This document shows positions 24,541-36,050 of a DNA stretch of 64,000 bases, one piece after another. Below the pieces are notes generated by a model. That model was not told where the DNA came from, did not search any database, and saw only the letters and a list, made by a program, of their open reading frames with translations. Position numbers and translations under genes: made by a program. This stretch comes from Rhytidiadelphus loreus (lineage: Eukaryota; Streptophyta; Bryopsida; Hypnales; Hylocomiaceae): positions 3,410,001 through 3,474,000 of the forward strand of contig OX344764.1 of NCBI GenBank assembly GCA_947034895.1. Reading direction: 5' to 3'. Position 1 is the stretch's first letter. Each line of letters starts with the position of its first letter.

Positions 24541-27500
24541 TTGCAGGCTACCAAGCTTGAACACCCACTCAAATTTACAATGGCTAAAAAGGACAAGTCC
24601 CCCACTTCTTTTGGCAAGGCCACCAAGCTTGAACACCCACCCAAATTGAGAGTGGTTAAAGAAGACAAATTCCCCATTTCCTTTGGCAAGGCCGCCAAGC
24701 TTGAACACTCACTCAAATCGAGAGTGGTCAAGGAAGACAAGTCCCCCACTTCCTTTGACAAGGCCGCCAAACTTGAACACCCTCTCAAATTAAAAGTGGT
24801 CAATAAAGACAAGTTCCCCACTTCCTTTGGCAAGGCTGTCAAGCTTGAACACCATCTCAAATCAAGAGTGATCAAGGAAGACAAGTTCCCCAATTCCTTT
24901 GGCAAGGCCGCCAAACATGAACACCATCTCAGATTAAAAGTAGTCAAGGAAGACAAGTTCCCCACTTCCTTTGGCAAGGCCGCCAAACTTGAACACCAAC
25001 TCAAATCAAGAGTGGTCAAGGAAGACAAGTTCCCCACTTCCTTTGGCAAGGCCGCCAAACTTGCACACCAACTCAAATAGAGAGTAGTCAAGGAAGACAA
25101 GTTCCCCACTTCCTTTGGCAAGGCCGCCAAACTTGAACACCTACTCAAATCAATAGTGGTCAAGGAAGACAAGTTCCCCACTTCCTTTGGCAAGGCTACC
25201 AAACTTGAACACCAACTCAAATAGAGAGCGGTCAAAGAAGACAAGTTCCCCAATTTCTTTGGCAAGGCCGCCAAACTTGAATACTCAATCAAATTGAGAG
25301 TGGTCAAGGAAGACAAGTTCCCCACTTCCTTTGGCAAGGCCGCCAAGCTTGAACACTCATCCAAATCGAGAGTGGTCAAGGAAGACAAGTTCCCCACTTC
25401 CTTTGGCAAGGCCACCAAACTTGAACACATACTCAAATTGAGAGTGGTCAAGGAAGACAAGTTCCCCACTTCCTTTGGCAAGGCCGCCAAACTTGAACAC
25501 CTACTCAAATCAATAGTGATCAAAGAAGACAAGTTCCCCACTTCCTTTGGCAAGGCCGCCAAGCTTGAACACTCACTCAAATTGAGGGTGGTCAAGGAAG
25601 ACAAGTTCCCCACTTCCTTTGGCAAGGCCGCCAACCTAGAACACCAACTCAAATAGAGAGCGGTCAAAGAAGACAAGTTCCCTAATTCCTTTGGCAAGGC
25701 CGCCAAACTTGAACACTCAATCAAATTGAGAGTGGTCAAGGAAGACAAGTTCCCCACTTCCTTTGGCAAGGCCGCCAAGCTTGAACACTTCTTCAAATTG
25801 AAAGTGGTCAAGGAAGACAAGTTCCCCACTTCCTTTGGCAAGGACGCCAAGCTTGAACACCCATTCAAATAGAGAGTAGTCAAGGAAGACAAGTTCCCCA
25901 CTTCCTTTGGCAAGGCCGCCAAGTTTGAACACCCATCCAAATCGAGAGTGGTCAAAGAAGACAAGTTCCCCACTTCCTTTGGCAAGGCCGCCAAGCTTGA
26001 ACACTCAATCAAATGGAGAGTGGTCAAGGAAGACAAGTTCCCCACTTCCTTTGGCAAGGCCGTCAAACTTGAACACCGATACAAATCGACAGTGGTCAAG
26101 GAAGACAAGTTCCCCACTTCCTTTGGCAAGGCCGCCAAGCTTGAACACTTCTTCAAATTGAGAGTGGTCAAGGAAGACAAGTTCCCCACTTCCTTTGGCA
26201 AGGCTACCAAACTTGAACACATACTCAAATTGAGAGTGGTCAAGGAAGACAAGTTCCCCACTTCCTTTGGCAAGGCTACCAAACTTGAACACATACTCAA
26301 ATTGAGAGTGGTCAACGAAGACAAGTTCCCCACTTCCTTTGGCAAGGCCGCCAAACTTGAACACCTACTCAAATCAATAGTGGTCAAGGAAGACAAGTTC
26401 CCCACTTCCTTTGGCAAGGCCGCCAAGCTTGAACACTTCTTCAAATTGAGAGTGGTCAAGGAAGACAAGTTCCCCACTTCCTTTGGCAAGGCCGCCAATC
26501 TAGAACACCAACTCAAATTGAGAGTGGTCAAGGAAGACAAGTTCCCCACTTCCTTTGGCAAGGCTACCAAACTTGAACACATACTCAAATTGAGAGTGGT
26601 CAACGAAGACAAGTTCCCCACTTCCTTTGGCAAGGCCGCCAAACTTAAACACCTACTCAAATCAATAGTAGTCAAGGAAGACAAGTTCCCCACTTCCTTT
26701 GGCAAGGCCGCCAAGCTTGAACACTTCTTCAAATCAATAGTGATCAAAGAAGACAAGTTCCCCACTTCCTTTGGCAAGGCCGCCAAGCTTGAACACTCAC
26801 TCAAATTGAGGGTGGTCAAGGAAGACAAGTTCCCCACTTCCTTTGGCAAGGCCGCCAACCTAGAACACCAACTCAAATAGAGAGCGGTCAAAGAAGACAA
26901 GTTCCCTAATTCCTTTGGCAAGGCCGCCAAACTTGAACACTCAATCAAATTGAGAGTGGTCAAGGAAGACAAGTTCCCCACTTCCTTTGGCAAGGCCGCC
27001 AAGCTTGAACACTTCTTCAAATTGAAAGTGGTCAAGGAAGACAAGTTCCCCACTTCCTTTGGCAAGGACGCCAAGCTTGAACACCCATTCAAATAGAGAG
27101 TAGTCAAGGAAGACAAGTTCCCCACTTCCTTTGGCAAGGCCGCCAAGTTTGAACACCCATCCAAATCGAGAGTGGTCAAGGAAGACAAGTTCCCCACTTC
27201 CTTTGGCAAGGCCGCCAAGCTTGAACACTCAATCAAATGGAGAGTGGTCAAGGAAGACAAGTTCCCCACTTCCTTTGGCAAGGCCGTCAAACTTGAACAC
27301 CGATACAAATCGAGAGTGGTCAAGGAAGACAAGTTCCCCACTTCTTTTGGCAAGGCCACCAAACTTGAACACTTCTTCAAATAGAGAGTGGTCAAGGAAG
27401 ACAAGTTCCCCACTTCCTTTGGCAAGGCCGCCAAGCTTGAACACTCACTCAAATTGAGAGTGGTCAAGGAAGACAAGTTCCCCACTTCCTTTGGCAAGGC

Positions 27501-30500
27501 TACCAAACTTGAACACATACTCAAATTGAGAGTGGTCAACGAAGACAAGTTCCCCACTTCCTTTGGCAAGGCCGCCAAACTTGAACACTCAATCAAATTG
27601 AGAGTGTTCAAGGAAGACAAGTTCCCCACTTCCTTTGGCAAGGCCGCCAAACTTGAACACTCATTCAAATCGAGAGTCGTCAAAAAGGACAAGTTCCCCA
27701 CTTCCTTTGGCAAGGCTGACAAGCTTGAACAGCCACTCAAATAGAGAGTAGTCAAGGAAGACAAGTTCCCCACTTCCTTTGGCAAGGACGCCAAGCTTGA
27801 ACACCCATTCAAATAGAGAGTAGTCAAGGAAGACAAGTTCCCCACTTCCTTTGGCAAGGCCGCCAAGTTTGAACACCCATCCAAATCGAGAGTGGTCAAA
27901 GAAGACAAGTTCCCCACTTCCTTTGGCAAGGCCGCCAAGCTTGAACACTCAATCAAATGGAGAGTGGTCAAGGAAGACAAGTTCCCCACTTCCTTTGGCA
28001 AGGCCGTCAAACTTGAACACCGATACAAATCGAGAGTGGTCAAGGAAGACAAGTTCCCCACTTCCTTTGGCAAGGCCGCCAAGCTTGAACACTTCTTCAA
28101 ATTGAGAGTGGTCAAGGAAGACAAGTTCCCCACTTCCTTTGGCAAGGCTACCAAACTTGAACACATACTCAAATTGAGAGTGGTCAAGGAAGACAAGTTC
28201 CCCACTTCCTTTGGCAAGGCTACCAAACTTGAACACATACTCAAATTGAGAGTGGTCAACGAAGACAAGTTCCCCACTTCCTTTGGCAAGGCCGCCAAAC
28301 TTGAACACCTACTCAAATCAATAGTGGTCAAGGAAGACAAGTTCCCCACTTCCTTTGGCAAGGCCGCCAAGCTTGAACACTTCTTCAAATTGAGAGTGGT
28401 CAAGGAAGACAAGTTCCCCACTTCCTTTGGCAAGGCCGCCAATCTAGAACACCAACTCAAATTGAGAGTGGTCAAGGAAGACAAGTTCCCCACTTCCTTT
28501 GGCAAGGCTACCAAACTTGAACACATACTCAAATTGAGAGTGGTCAACGAAGACAAGTTCCCCACTTCCTTTGGCAAGGCCGCCAAACTTAAACACCTAC
28601 TCAAATCAATAGTGGTCAAGGAAGACAAGTTCCCCACTTCCTTTGGCAAGGCCGCCAAGCTTGAACACTTCTTCAAATTGAGAGTGGTCAAGGAAGACAA
28701 GTTCCCCACTTCCTTTGGCAAGGACGCCAAGCTTGAACACCCATTCAAATAGAGAGTAGTCAAGGAAGACAAGTTCCCCACTTCCTTTGGCAAGGCCGCC
28801 AAGTTTGAACACCCATCCAAATCGAGAGTGGTCAAGGAAGACAAGTTCCCCACTTCCTTTGGCAAGGCCGCCAAGCTTGAACACTCAATCAAATGGAGAG
28901 TGGTCAAGGAAGACAAGTTCCCCACTTCCTTTGGCAAGGCCGTCAAACTTGAACACCGATACAAATCGAGAGTGGTCAAGGAAGACAAGTTCCCCACTTC
29001 CTTTGGCAAGGCCGCCAAGCTTGAACACTTCTTCAAATTGAGAGTGGTCAAGGAAGACAAGTTCCCCACTTCCTTTGGCAAGGCCGCCAAACTTGAACAC
29101 CTACTCAAATCAATAGTGGTCAAGGAAGACAAGTTCCCCACTTCCTTTGGCAAGGCCGCCAATCTAGAACACCAACTCAAATAGAGAGCGGTCAAAGAAG
29201 ACAAGTTCCCCAATTCCTTTGGCAAGGCCGCCAAACTTGAACACTCAATCAAATTGAGAGTTGTCAAGGAAGACAAGTTCCCCACTTCCTTTGGCAAGGC
29301 CACCAAACTTGAACACCAACTCAAATCAAGAGTGGTCAAGGAAGATAAGTTCCCTACTTCATTTGGCAAGGCCGTCAAGCTTGAACATCCACTCAAATCG
29401 AGAGTGGTCAAGGATGACAAGTTCCCCATTTCCTTTGGCAAGGCCGCCAAGCTTGAACATCCACTCAAATCGAGAGTGGTCAAGGAAGACATGTACCCCA
29501 CTTCCTTTGACAAGGCTACCAAGCTTGAACAACCACTCAAGTTTAGTCTCAATAGGGTTTGGCTTGACGCAAGTTTCTGCGGGAAATAGTCAAGGAATTC
29601 AAGCCCTACTAAATCAAGAATCTTTAATGACGCACAAATACCAAAAGTATGTAATATTGAGATGCCCAAAGTAGTTGTTGTAATTGTTGGAAGTATAGAT
29701 GGCAATGTATTCCAATTTTGAGAGTGTCCTATTAGAAATGCCTCTAATCGAGAACATTGTGAAGCTAGTTCAAGTAATAAACCCAAGTTGACAGCATTCA
29801 CTTCCCCATTGCCAAAAGAACTTTCCAAAATCAAGATACGAAGTTTCGGAAAATGAAAGTTTTGGTGTCGTTGCAACAAAGACACATGATGGTTCATAGT
29901 CCCTTGCAAAGAAATGCCTTCTATATCCTCCACATCCTACATTCAATGAAACATAAATTATAGTGCATTACATCTTCATGTACAAGCTTCGAATAATAAT
30001 TGATATTTCTAACATATTTCAACATTCATAATTCTTGAAATGATATTAGATTCTATGTTCACTAACTACATTCAAATGGATACATGAAAATGTGCAATTC
30101 TATTAATGTCAATTGTACAAAAAGAACAGTACCTTGCTTGAAAATCCACTTTCAGGTATCATAGACGCTTTCCAAATTCTTGAATTTTTGGCAATCATTC
30201 GGCCCATGTCACGAAGTTGGTCATGCATTTCTAGAATGTCACTAACTCTATTGACCTTCAACAATGACATGTCGATTAATCTTTCCAATTTAGCCACTGG
30301 AAGGATGCCATCTTTGGACCAGATGGATAAGATTGTTGCTTTTGATATGCCAGATGGATATACATCTTGACAAAAGAAACATGCCACGTCCAAAAACATC
30401 TTCCTTTCCACACCATCGTTTAATCCATCAAAGCTTATTTGCAAGGTGTTCCAAATTGCTTCATCACCTTCCAAACTCTTTCCTCTTGCCATCCTTTGTA

Positions 30501-33204
30501 GTGCCCGTTCCCAACTTCGTAACCTCTCTTTATTGCGGAGAAATGCACCCATTACTTTCAAACTCAATGGCAAGCCATTGCAAGCATCCACAACATGTTT
30601 GCGCAACGCCACAAAGTCAGGTGATAGAGAATCTGCACCCCAACTAAGATGAGAGGTGAACAATGTTGTTGCTGCCTTTTCATCCAACAATTCAACATCC
30701 AACCTTCCTCCAATGCCCACAAATGATTTGATGGTATTCCATTGGCGTGTTGTGATAATTGTTGTGATGCTCTTATTAGCTTCAACGATGTCTAGAGGTA
30801 CTATATCATGTACAAGAGCTTCTTCATTCACATCATCTAATATTATTAGAACCTTCTTCTCAAGCAATAGCTCCTTCATCATCTCTTGGGCATGTCCAAA
30901 ATCCTTGGGTTTCCGATCATTCCCAAGTTTTGGTAATATCTCACACAATATCTCATACGAACTTTGATAGTTCTTGCAATCCGCAACAAAGCATGATGCA
31001 TGATAGGAGGACTTCACTGTTGCATCATCAAATATTGCCCTTGCGAGTGTAGTCTTGCCAATTCCACCCATGCCCACAATGCCAATATACTTCATTTCCA
31101 AAAGCCTTTGGACTTTGGACAATTGATTCTCTATAGCAACTAGAATTTCCTTTGGAGGAGCAATTGGTTCATCCACCTATACAAATACAAAAAATAGATC
31201 TTATAAAACAAATTAGACTACACTCAAAGCAATGAAAGCAACGTACCAAAGAAAATTACGTAAATTAAACATCATTAAATGAACTATAAAGTTTACCTTT
31301 GAGACATGGTTTACATTGAACTTAAAATCTCTTAAGGCACGAGATCCTTCCTTCAAAACAGACTTCTTCAAACTCATGAGTCTATCACAAATCTTGGAGA
31401 ATGAAGGCCGTTGAAGAGGGTCTTGAGACCAACATTCTTGGATTAAGCTTGTAAGTCCTTCACAATCTTTGGGTAGGTTCGGTCGCAAGCTAGGGCCATG
31501 TAAACCTTGTATTTGATCATAAAATTCTTTTGGTTTCAAATCAGCATATGGAACCTCTCTAGATAGAATCTCTGAGCATATCATGGCAAAAGACCACACA
31601 TCGGCTTGAAATGGATGTCTTGGAGTTTTACTTCCTTTTATCATTTCAGGTGCCATGTACCCTTGTGTTCCAATTGTATACTTCGATGACCCCGGATGCT
31701 TTGGATTGCTACAAACCTCTAATTGAGAATTTCCATAATCCATAATCTTGAATATCCGACAAGAATCCAAATCCTCCATAGGAATTGAACTATACAAGAC
31801 ATTATCAGGTTTCAAGTCAAGATGAGCAACTTGCATGTCGTGAAGGTAATACACACCCTTGGCAATTTGGTGCATGATGTCAAGTGCAACATGATAGGGC
31901 AAAGGGCTTTTTGATTTCTTCAATAGGGTAGACAAGTTTGAATCCATTAATTCCATTACCAAATGTAACTCACCAATTTCATCTTCCTGAGGATTATCAT
32001 CAACTTTTTTGGTAATTCCACAACCCAAAAATTGAACAAGATTTGGATGGCTCAAGCCTGCCAATATCCCAGCTTCCTTTTGAGAATTCATAAGATTCTC
32101 ACGTTCAACTTTCAACACTTTCGTAGCACACACAAGGCCCAACCAATTTGACTTGTACACATCTCCATAACCTCCTGCACCTATTTTTTCAAGTAATTGT
32201 GGTGTATTGAAATTGTTGGGAAATTCCAAAGCACTTAAGTCTCCACCATCCACTCGATCCAAATTTCTAAGTCTCAACAATAGATGTTGTGCTATTTCAT
32301 AATCCTTTGAGATTTCTCCCGGAGGTACAAGTTCAAGCCTCCTCTTTAGTTCTTGTCCATCTTCAAGGACTTGTTCGTAGGTGGTTGTATCAAACTCAAT
32401 AGGGAGTACATGGTTTGATTGATTTGGATGGTGCAATAAGTGCATATCCCTTGTGGCATCATAACATGACTTTAGATCTAAAAGCAACTCTCGAAAAGTC
32501 TCTTTGTTTTGGAGTTGAAATATAGCCGAATGACACCATTGCTCTTGTTCAATGCAAACTTTTCTCACAATCCCTACTCTCTTTTGAAGATAACACAACT
32601 CTTCAAAAATAGATTGGAATTTGAGATCTTGAGTAGCAATTGACAACATTTTGTCAATCCCTTTCATAGCCAATATGAGTTTGCCATAAAGATGTAGGCA
32701 TTGGTTTTTATTCAAGACTTTTTCCTTTGAAGATGCTTTTAAAGCCTTCAAGTATATCTCAAGACTTTGTATATCATTGCATAGTCTTTTACAATGCTCA
32801 CTTTGCACTCGCAGGAAATTCTTGTCTTTCCTACACAATATTTAATATCTATTGTCAATGAGATATTTCAATTAGGATGTAAAAAAAGCATATCCTCCAA
32901 ATGAAACATCATTGAATGCCATCTTGTAAGACAATGGTTTATCTATTGAAACTAGAATACATACTTTTATTTTAATCATATACATATATGCAAAATACAA
33001 TAATTCTAATAGAAATCAAAGTAAATCCAATAGAAAACAATTGTCATGTAATTTGAAAAACATTCTATTCTAATATGGCCTTTTCATTTAGTATCACCTA
33101 CTAGATAACTTTTGTGCTTACCTAATGAACCACGCAAAACCCATGTATTCCCAAAAGGTTGCCATAGCAAGGAAGTTGACCATCCGCATCAAAAAGTGTG
33201 CCAT
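24513..33204 (-). CDS. Protein kinase-NB-ARC-LRR immune receptor (PNL class), about 2694 aa
   Basis: Four exons: 33204..33122, 32830..31297, 31176..30133, 29936..24513. All junctions are GT-AG with matching phase and 8085 nt in total. Residues 1-27 are hydrophobic (from MAHFLMRMVNFLAMATF). Residues 30-200 are helical, perhaps a HeLo/MLKL-like bundle. The kinase spans about 238-515: glycine loop GAGGYGDVYK at 245, ATP lysine 265, HLDLKPDN at 364, DYG at 392, APE at 421. HRD is HLD and DFG is DYG, but the catalytic Asp, Lys and Asn are present. NB-ARC: P-loop GMGGIGKTT at about 574, LDDV at 652, GLPL at 740, FLDVACFF (TNL-like) near 800, MHD at 856. About 70 LRRs follow. Known from the family: intracellular pathogen sensing, with ATP-driven oligomerisation. 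The upstream exon and start are inferred; identity is firm. Confidence 0.88.
24541..29560 (-). repeat. 72-bp coding satellite: about 70 LRR units with higher-order blocks
   Basis: Each 72-bp unit encodes 24 residues of the form LPKEVGNLSSLTTLxLxxCSSL. Neighbouring units are nearly identical in DNA. One multi-unit block, recognisable by the same variant sequence, begins at 25907, 27131, 27851 and 28787. These spacings are 1224, 720 and 936 bp, or 17, 10 and 13 units exactly. Because 72 is a multiple of three, gains and losses of units keep the frame, and other frames on both strands also stay open for long stretches. Units at both ends are more divergent than those in the middle. Confidence 0.95.
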
Positions 33205-34409
33205 TTCATTCACCAAATGAAAGGAAATATTGATATTCTACATTAGTTTCAAAACAAAAACCAAAGAAAATAGTTAGAAAATAATACTCAAACCCGTAAA
33301 ATTAGCAAGGGCCCAAGAAGATTTCAATTAACTAATGTATTAAAAACTATCTCATCAATACAGTCATATCAAATCTATCAAGCAATTTCTATACAAATCT
33401 AAGATCATAGAATAACATAAAAGTGACAAGATACTACTTTCTTATCCAATTATTAGAAGCAAAAGACATAATCGTAGAAGTATAATTTATAAATATTACA
33501 AGAACAATTTCATTATGTACATTACTCTATAAAAAAACTAGAGAAAATGAAAGATACGACATTGAAATCGACTCTTGGATTCAAACTATGTACAATATAG
33601 TTGATCCTACAATTGAACTCAAACAACAATTCAAAATCAAAACTACTCTAGCTCCATTGCAATCAATTAATCAACTACTAGATAAGTTCCACAATGACTT
33701 CACAGAAGAATCATGATTCATAACATATCTCATTGTTGGGTGAAGATTACAATCTTTCCTCCATCCATGGTTGCAACATGTACTTTTAATCCTCAATTTC
33801 ATTAGCCATTGGTTGCTTCTTACCCAATCCTATTGGATTGGTGAATGAATTTGTCCTCAATTGGACAAGTGAAGCAACAAAATTACACCATGACTTTGAA
33901 ACAACTTTTAGAAGAAAAGATTAGTTTGTTAGGAACAATCTTGCCAATCCATTCAAATTACACACCTTACATGCAATGTGATCCAGTTGTGGGGGGAGAG
34001 GAGCGCCGCAAATTGCCAAAGAAATAGCACCAACTCCTGATCTCAACAAGAAATAGGGAAATGCAAGTCTAGATGATCTGCCATCTTACATCGTTAGTTT
34101 GAAAATCCAGCACTGAAATGATGCAACAAAAAAGAAGCCAACACACTACTGCAAAAGCTCCCACACAAGCTAGAAACACAAGAGACCATAGTTTGGATGT
34201 CACTTGGAACAAAATGACGGAAACAGACACCAACACAAACGTGTTACCAAACTGTGGGCATCGAAATCTCAAGCTCCCAACCCCCAAACCTAACTTTGTG
34301 GTATCGTATAGAAAAAACGAGGACACAACCCGGGGACTATGAAACTTACAGAGCAACGATAGAGGAAAGTTTGCACGGCCGATGAGAGCGTGAACATGCA
34401 CGTGGAGAT
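33205..34409. other. Upstream flank of the kinase-NLR gene
   Basis: AT-rich, with no supported gene. It should contain the promoter and 5' leader of the minus-strand receptor gene. Short frames at 33845..34027 and 34069..34401 show no family resemblance. Confidence 0.4.
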
Positions 34410-35110
34410 GCTCAGACGATGGAGGTGCTTCGGAGGCCCACGAGCTTGATGGGAGACTCTCTAAAAGGCAGAAACACCGAGAGTGCGAGGAGTAGCATAG
34501 TTGCAGAGTTCACTTCGACAAAGGAGAGAGAGCGCCATAGCCAACGTGAAGTGTGAAGGAGGTGCCAAGGACAGAGGTTCGGTAAGAGTGCTCACTGTAG
34601 AGCCTGTGGCCCGGTCATAGCAACAAAGGTAGTTGACAGCACTGGAGCTAGGATGATCAGAAGATGGAGCTACGGAGGCCCAAAAGCTTGATGAGAAACT
34701 CTCTAAAACGCAGAAACACCGAGAGTGGGAAGCGTAGCATAGTTGCAGAGTTCAGTTCGACAAAGGAGAGAGAGCGCCATAGCCAGCGTGAAGTGGGAAG
34801 GAGGAGCCAGGGACAGGGGTTCGGTAAGCGTGCTCACTGTAGAGCCTGTGGCCCAGTCGTAGCAATAATGAAAGTTGACAGCAGTGGAGCTAGGATTTTC
34901 AGACGATGGAGCTACGTACGGAGGTCCAAAAGCTTGATGGGGATGTCTGTAAGGCAGAAACACCGAGAGTGGGAGAAGTAGCAGAGTTCAGTTGGACAGG
35001 AAAGAGAGAGAGCGCCATAGCCAGGGTGAACTGTGAAAGAGGAGCCAGCAACAGGGCTGAGTTTGGTAGAGCCTGTGGACCAGTCGTTGAAGGTACCATT
35101 GAATTCACGT
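34410..35110. repeat. Three tandem copies of a unit of about 243 bp
   Basis: The landmark CGGAGGYCCA recurs at 34431, 34673 and 34919 (spacing 242 and 246). The following text is shared in order: AGCTTGATGRGRAACTCTCT, GCAGAAACACCGAGAGTG, TAGCATAGTTGCAGAGTTCA, GGAGAGAGAGCGCCATAGCC, AGAGCCTGTGG. The third unit is slightly shortened. It is GC-richer than its surroundings. Short open frames inside are not shared cleanly between units, so coding is unlikely. Confidence 0.9.
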
Positions 35111-35350
35111 GGGACCTGCTTGCATCACAGGCAGCATAAAAAGTCTCTTGTTGGGCGAGATTTCAGGATTGCACAGGATAGGCTGCACTGACAGTATACT
35201 TATCCTTAGGAGGAACCAGTCATCGCAGTACAGTAATGAAAGTTGACAGCAGTGGCAGCAGTCGTCGCAGTAATGGAAGTTGACAGCAGTGGCAGTAAGT
35301 AATTTATCTTAGTAAGTTATTTCATTCCCGTGGGACCTGCTTGGCTGCCA
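35104..35350. repeat. Further repeats next to the 243-bp array
   Basis: GTGGGACCTGCTTG occurs at about 35110 and 35331. Between them, the short unit CAGTAATGRAAGTTGACAGC with AGTGGCAG is repeated twice (35231..35300). The same GTTGACAGCAGTGG string is part of the adjacent 243-bp units, so this is an edge of the same repeat system. Confidence 0.7.
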
Positions 35351-35689
35351 GATGGAAAGGTCGTATTAATAACTTCAGTCTATTATGGTGCCAGACTTCC
35401 GTCAGGATTCCACAAGATAAGCAGTCTGTACGTCTATAATGATGAAAGTAACTTCCATTGGGCCATGGCTGCGTCACCCATCTAGAATTCAACTTATTGG
35501 AATCCTGCCCTAGGTCCTCCCTATGTGTTGAAATTCCTTCATGGTTCGAGTTTTCAAAATGAGAAGACCATTCTATATATACACATGGCGTGGTTGGAAG
35601 TAAAATAAACAATGTGGGATATATGAATTAGAATTAGTAGGAGCTAAACCGCTCATTGGTAAGTCAAATGAAAGGAAGAATTATGTTCG

Positions 35690-36050
35690 AAGTAGAATTT
35701 CAGACCTCATTTAGGCATAGTAGAATAAGTTTTATCAAATAAAATTGGACTAAAGAAAGTTGGTATATCTATCCAAATTTCATCTCCAAAAATCCGTTTG
35801 ATATTCAAAGCCTCTAATCAAAAGTTATGGAAAATTTTCTTAGAGGGGTTGGAAGGGACATTATTTTCTTTTACATTTTCAAATATCCTCTCTCAAATTT
35901 TTCCATAACTTTTGATTGGAGGCTTTGAATATCAAACGGATTTCTGGAGATTAAATTTAGATAGATATACCAACTTTCTTTAGTCCTTCATTTTTTGAAA
36001 AAAATTATTCTACTATAACTAAATGAGCTCTGAAATTCTACATCAAACAT
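35690..36050. mobile_element. Foldback MITE, member 1
   Basis: Two arms of roughly 140-150 bp are imperfect reverse complements around a spacer of about 70 bp. The left arm contains CCTCATTTAGGCATAGTAG, AAAGAAAGTTGGTATATCTA, ATCCGTTTGATATTCAAAGC and CAAAAGTTATGGAAAATTTT. The right arm repeats these in reverse complement order, ending CTACTATAACTAAATGAGC. No coding capacity. It shares terminal and internal sequence with the element at 41785..42125. Confidence 0.8.

Noticed and set aside
24541..29600. Long open frames on the + strand and in a second minus frame (up to about 310 codons, with repeats like VVKEDKFPTSFGKAAKLEH and FKLGGLAKGSGELVFLDH)
   Set aside because: The 72-bp unit is a multiple of three, so any frame lacking a stop in one unit stays open through many. 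The LRR frame has family support, exon continuity and the longest length; the others are shadows.
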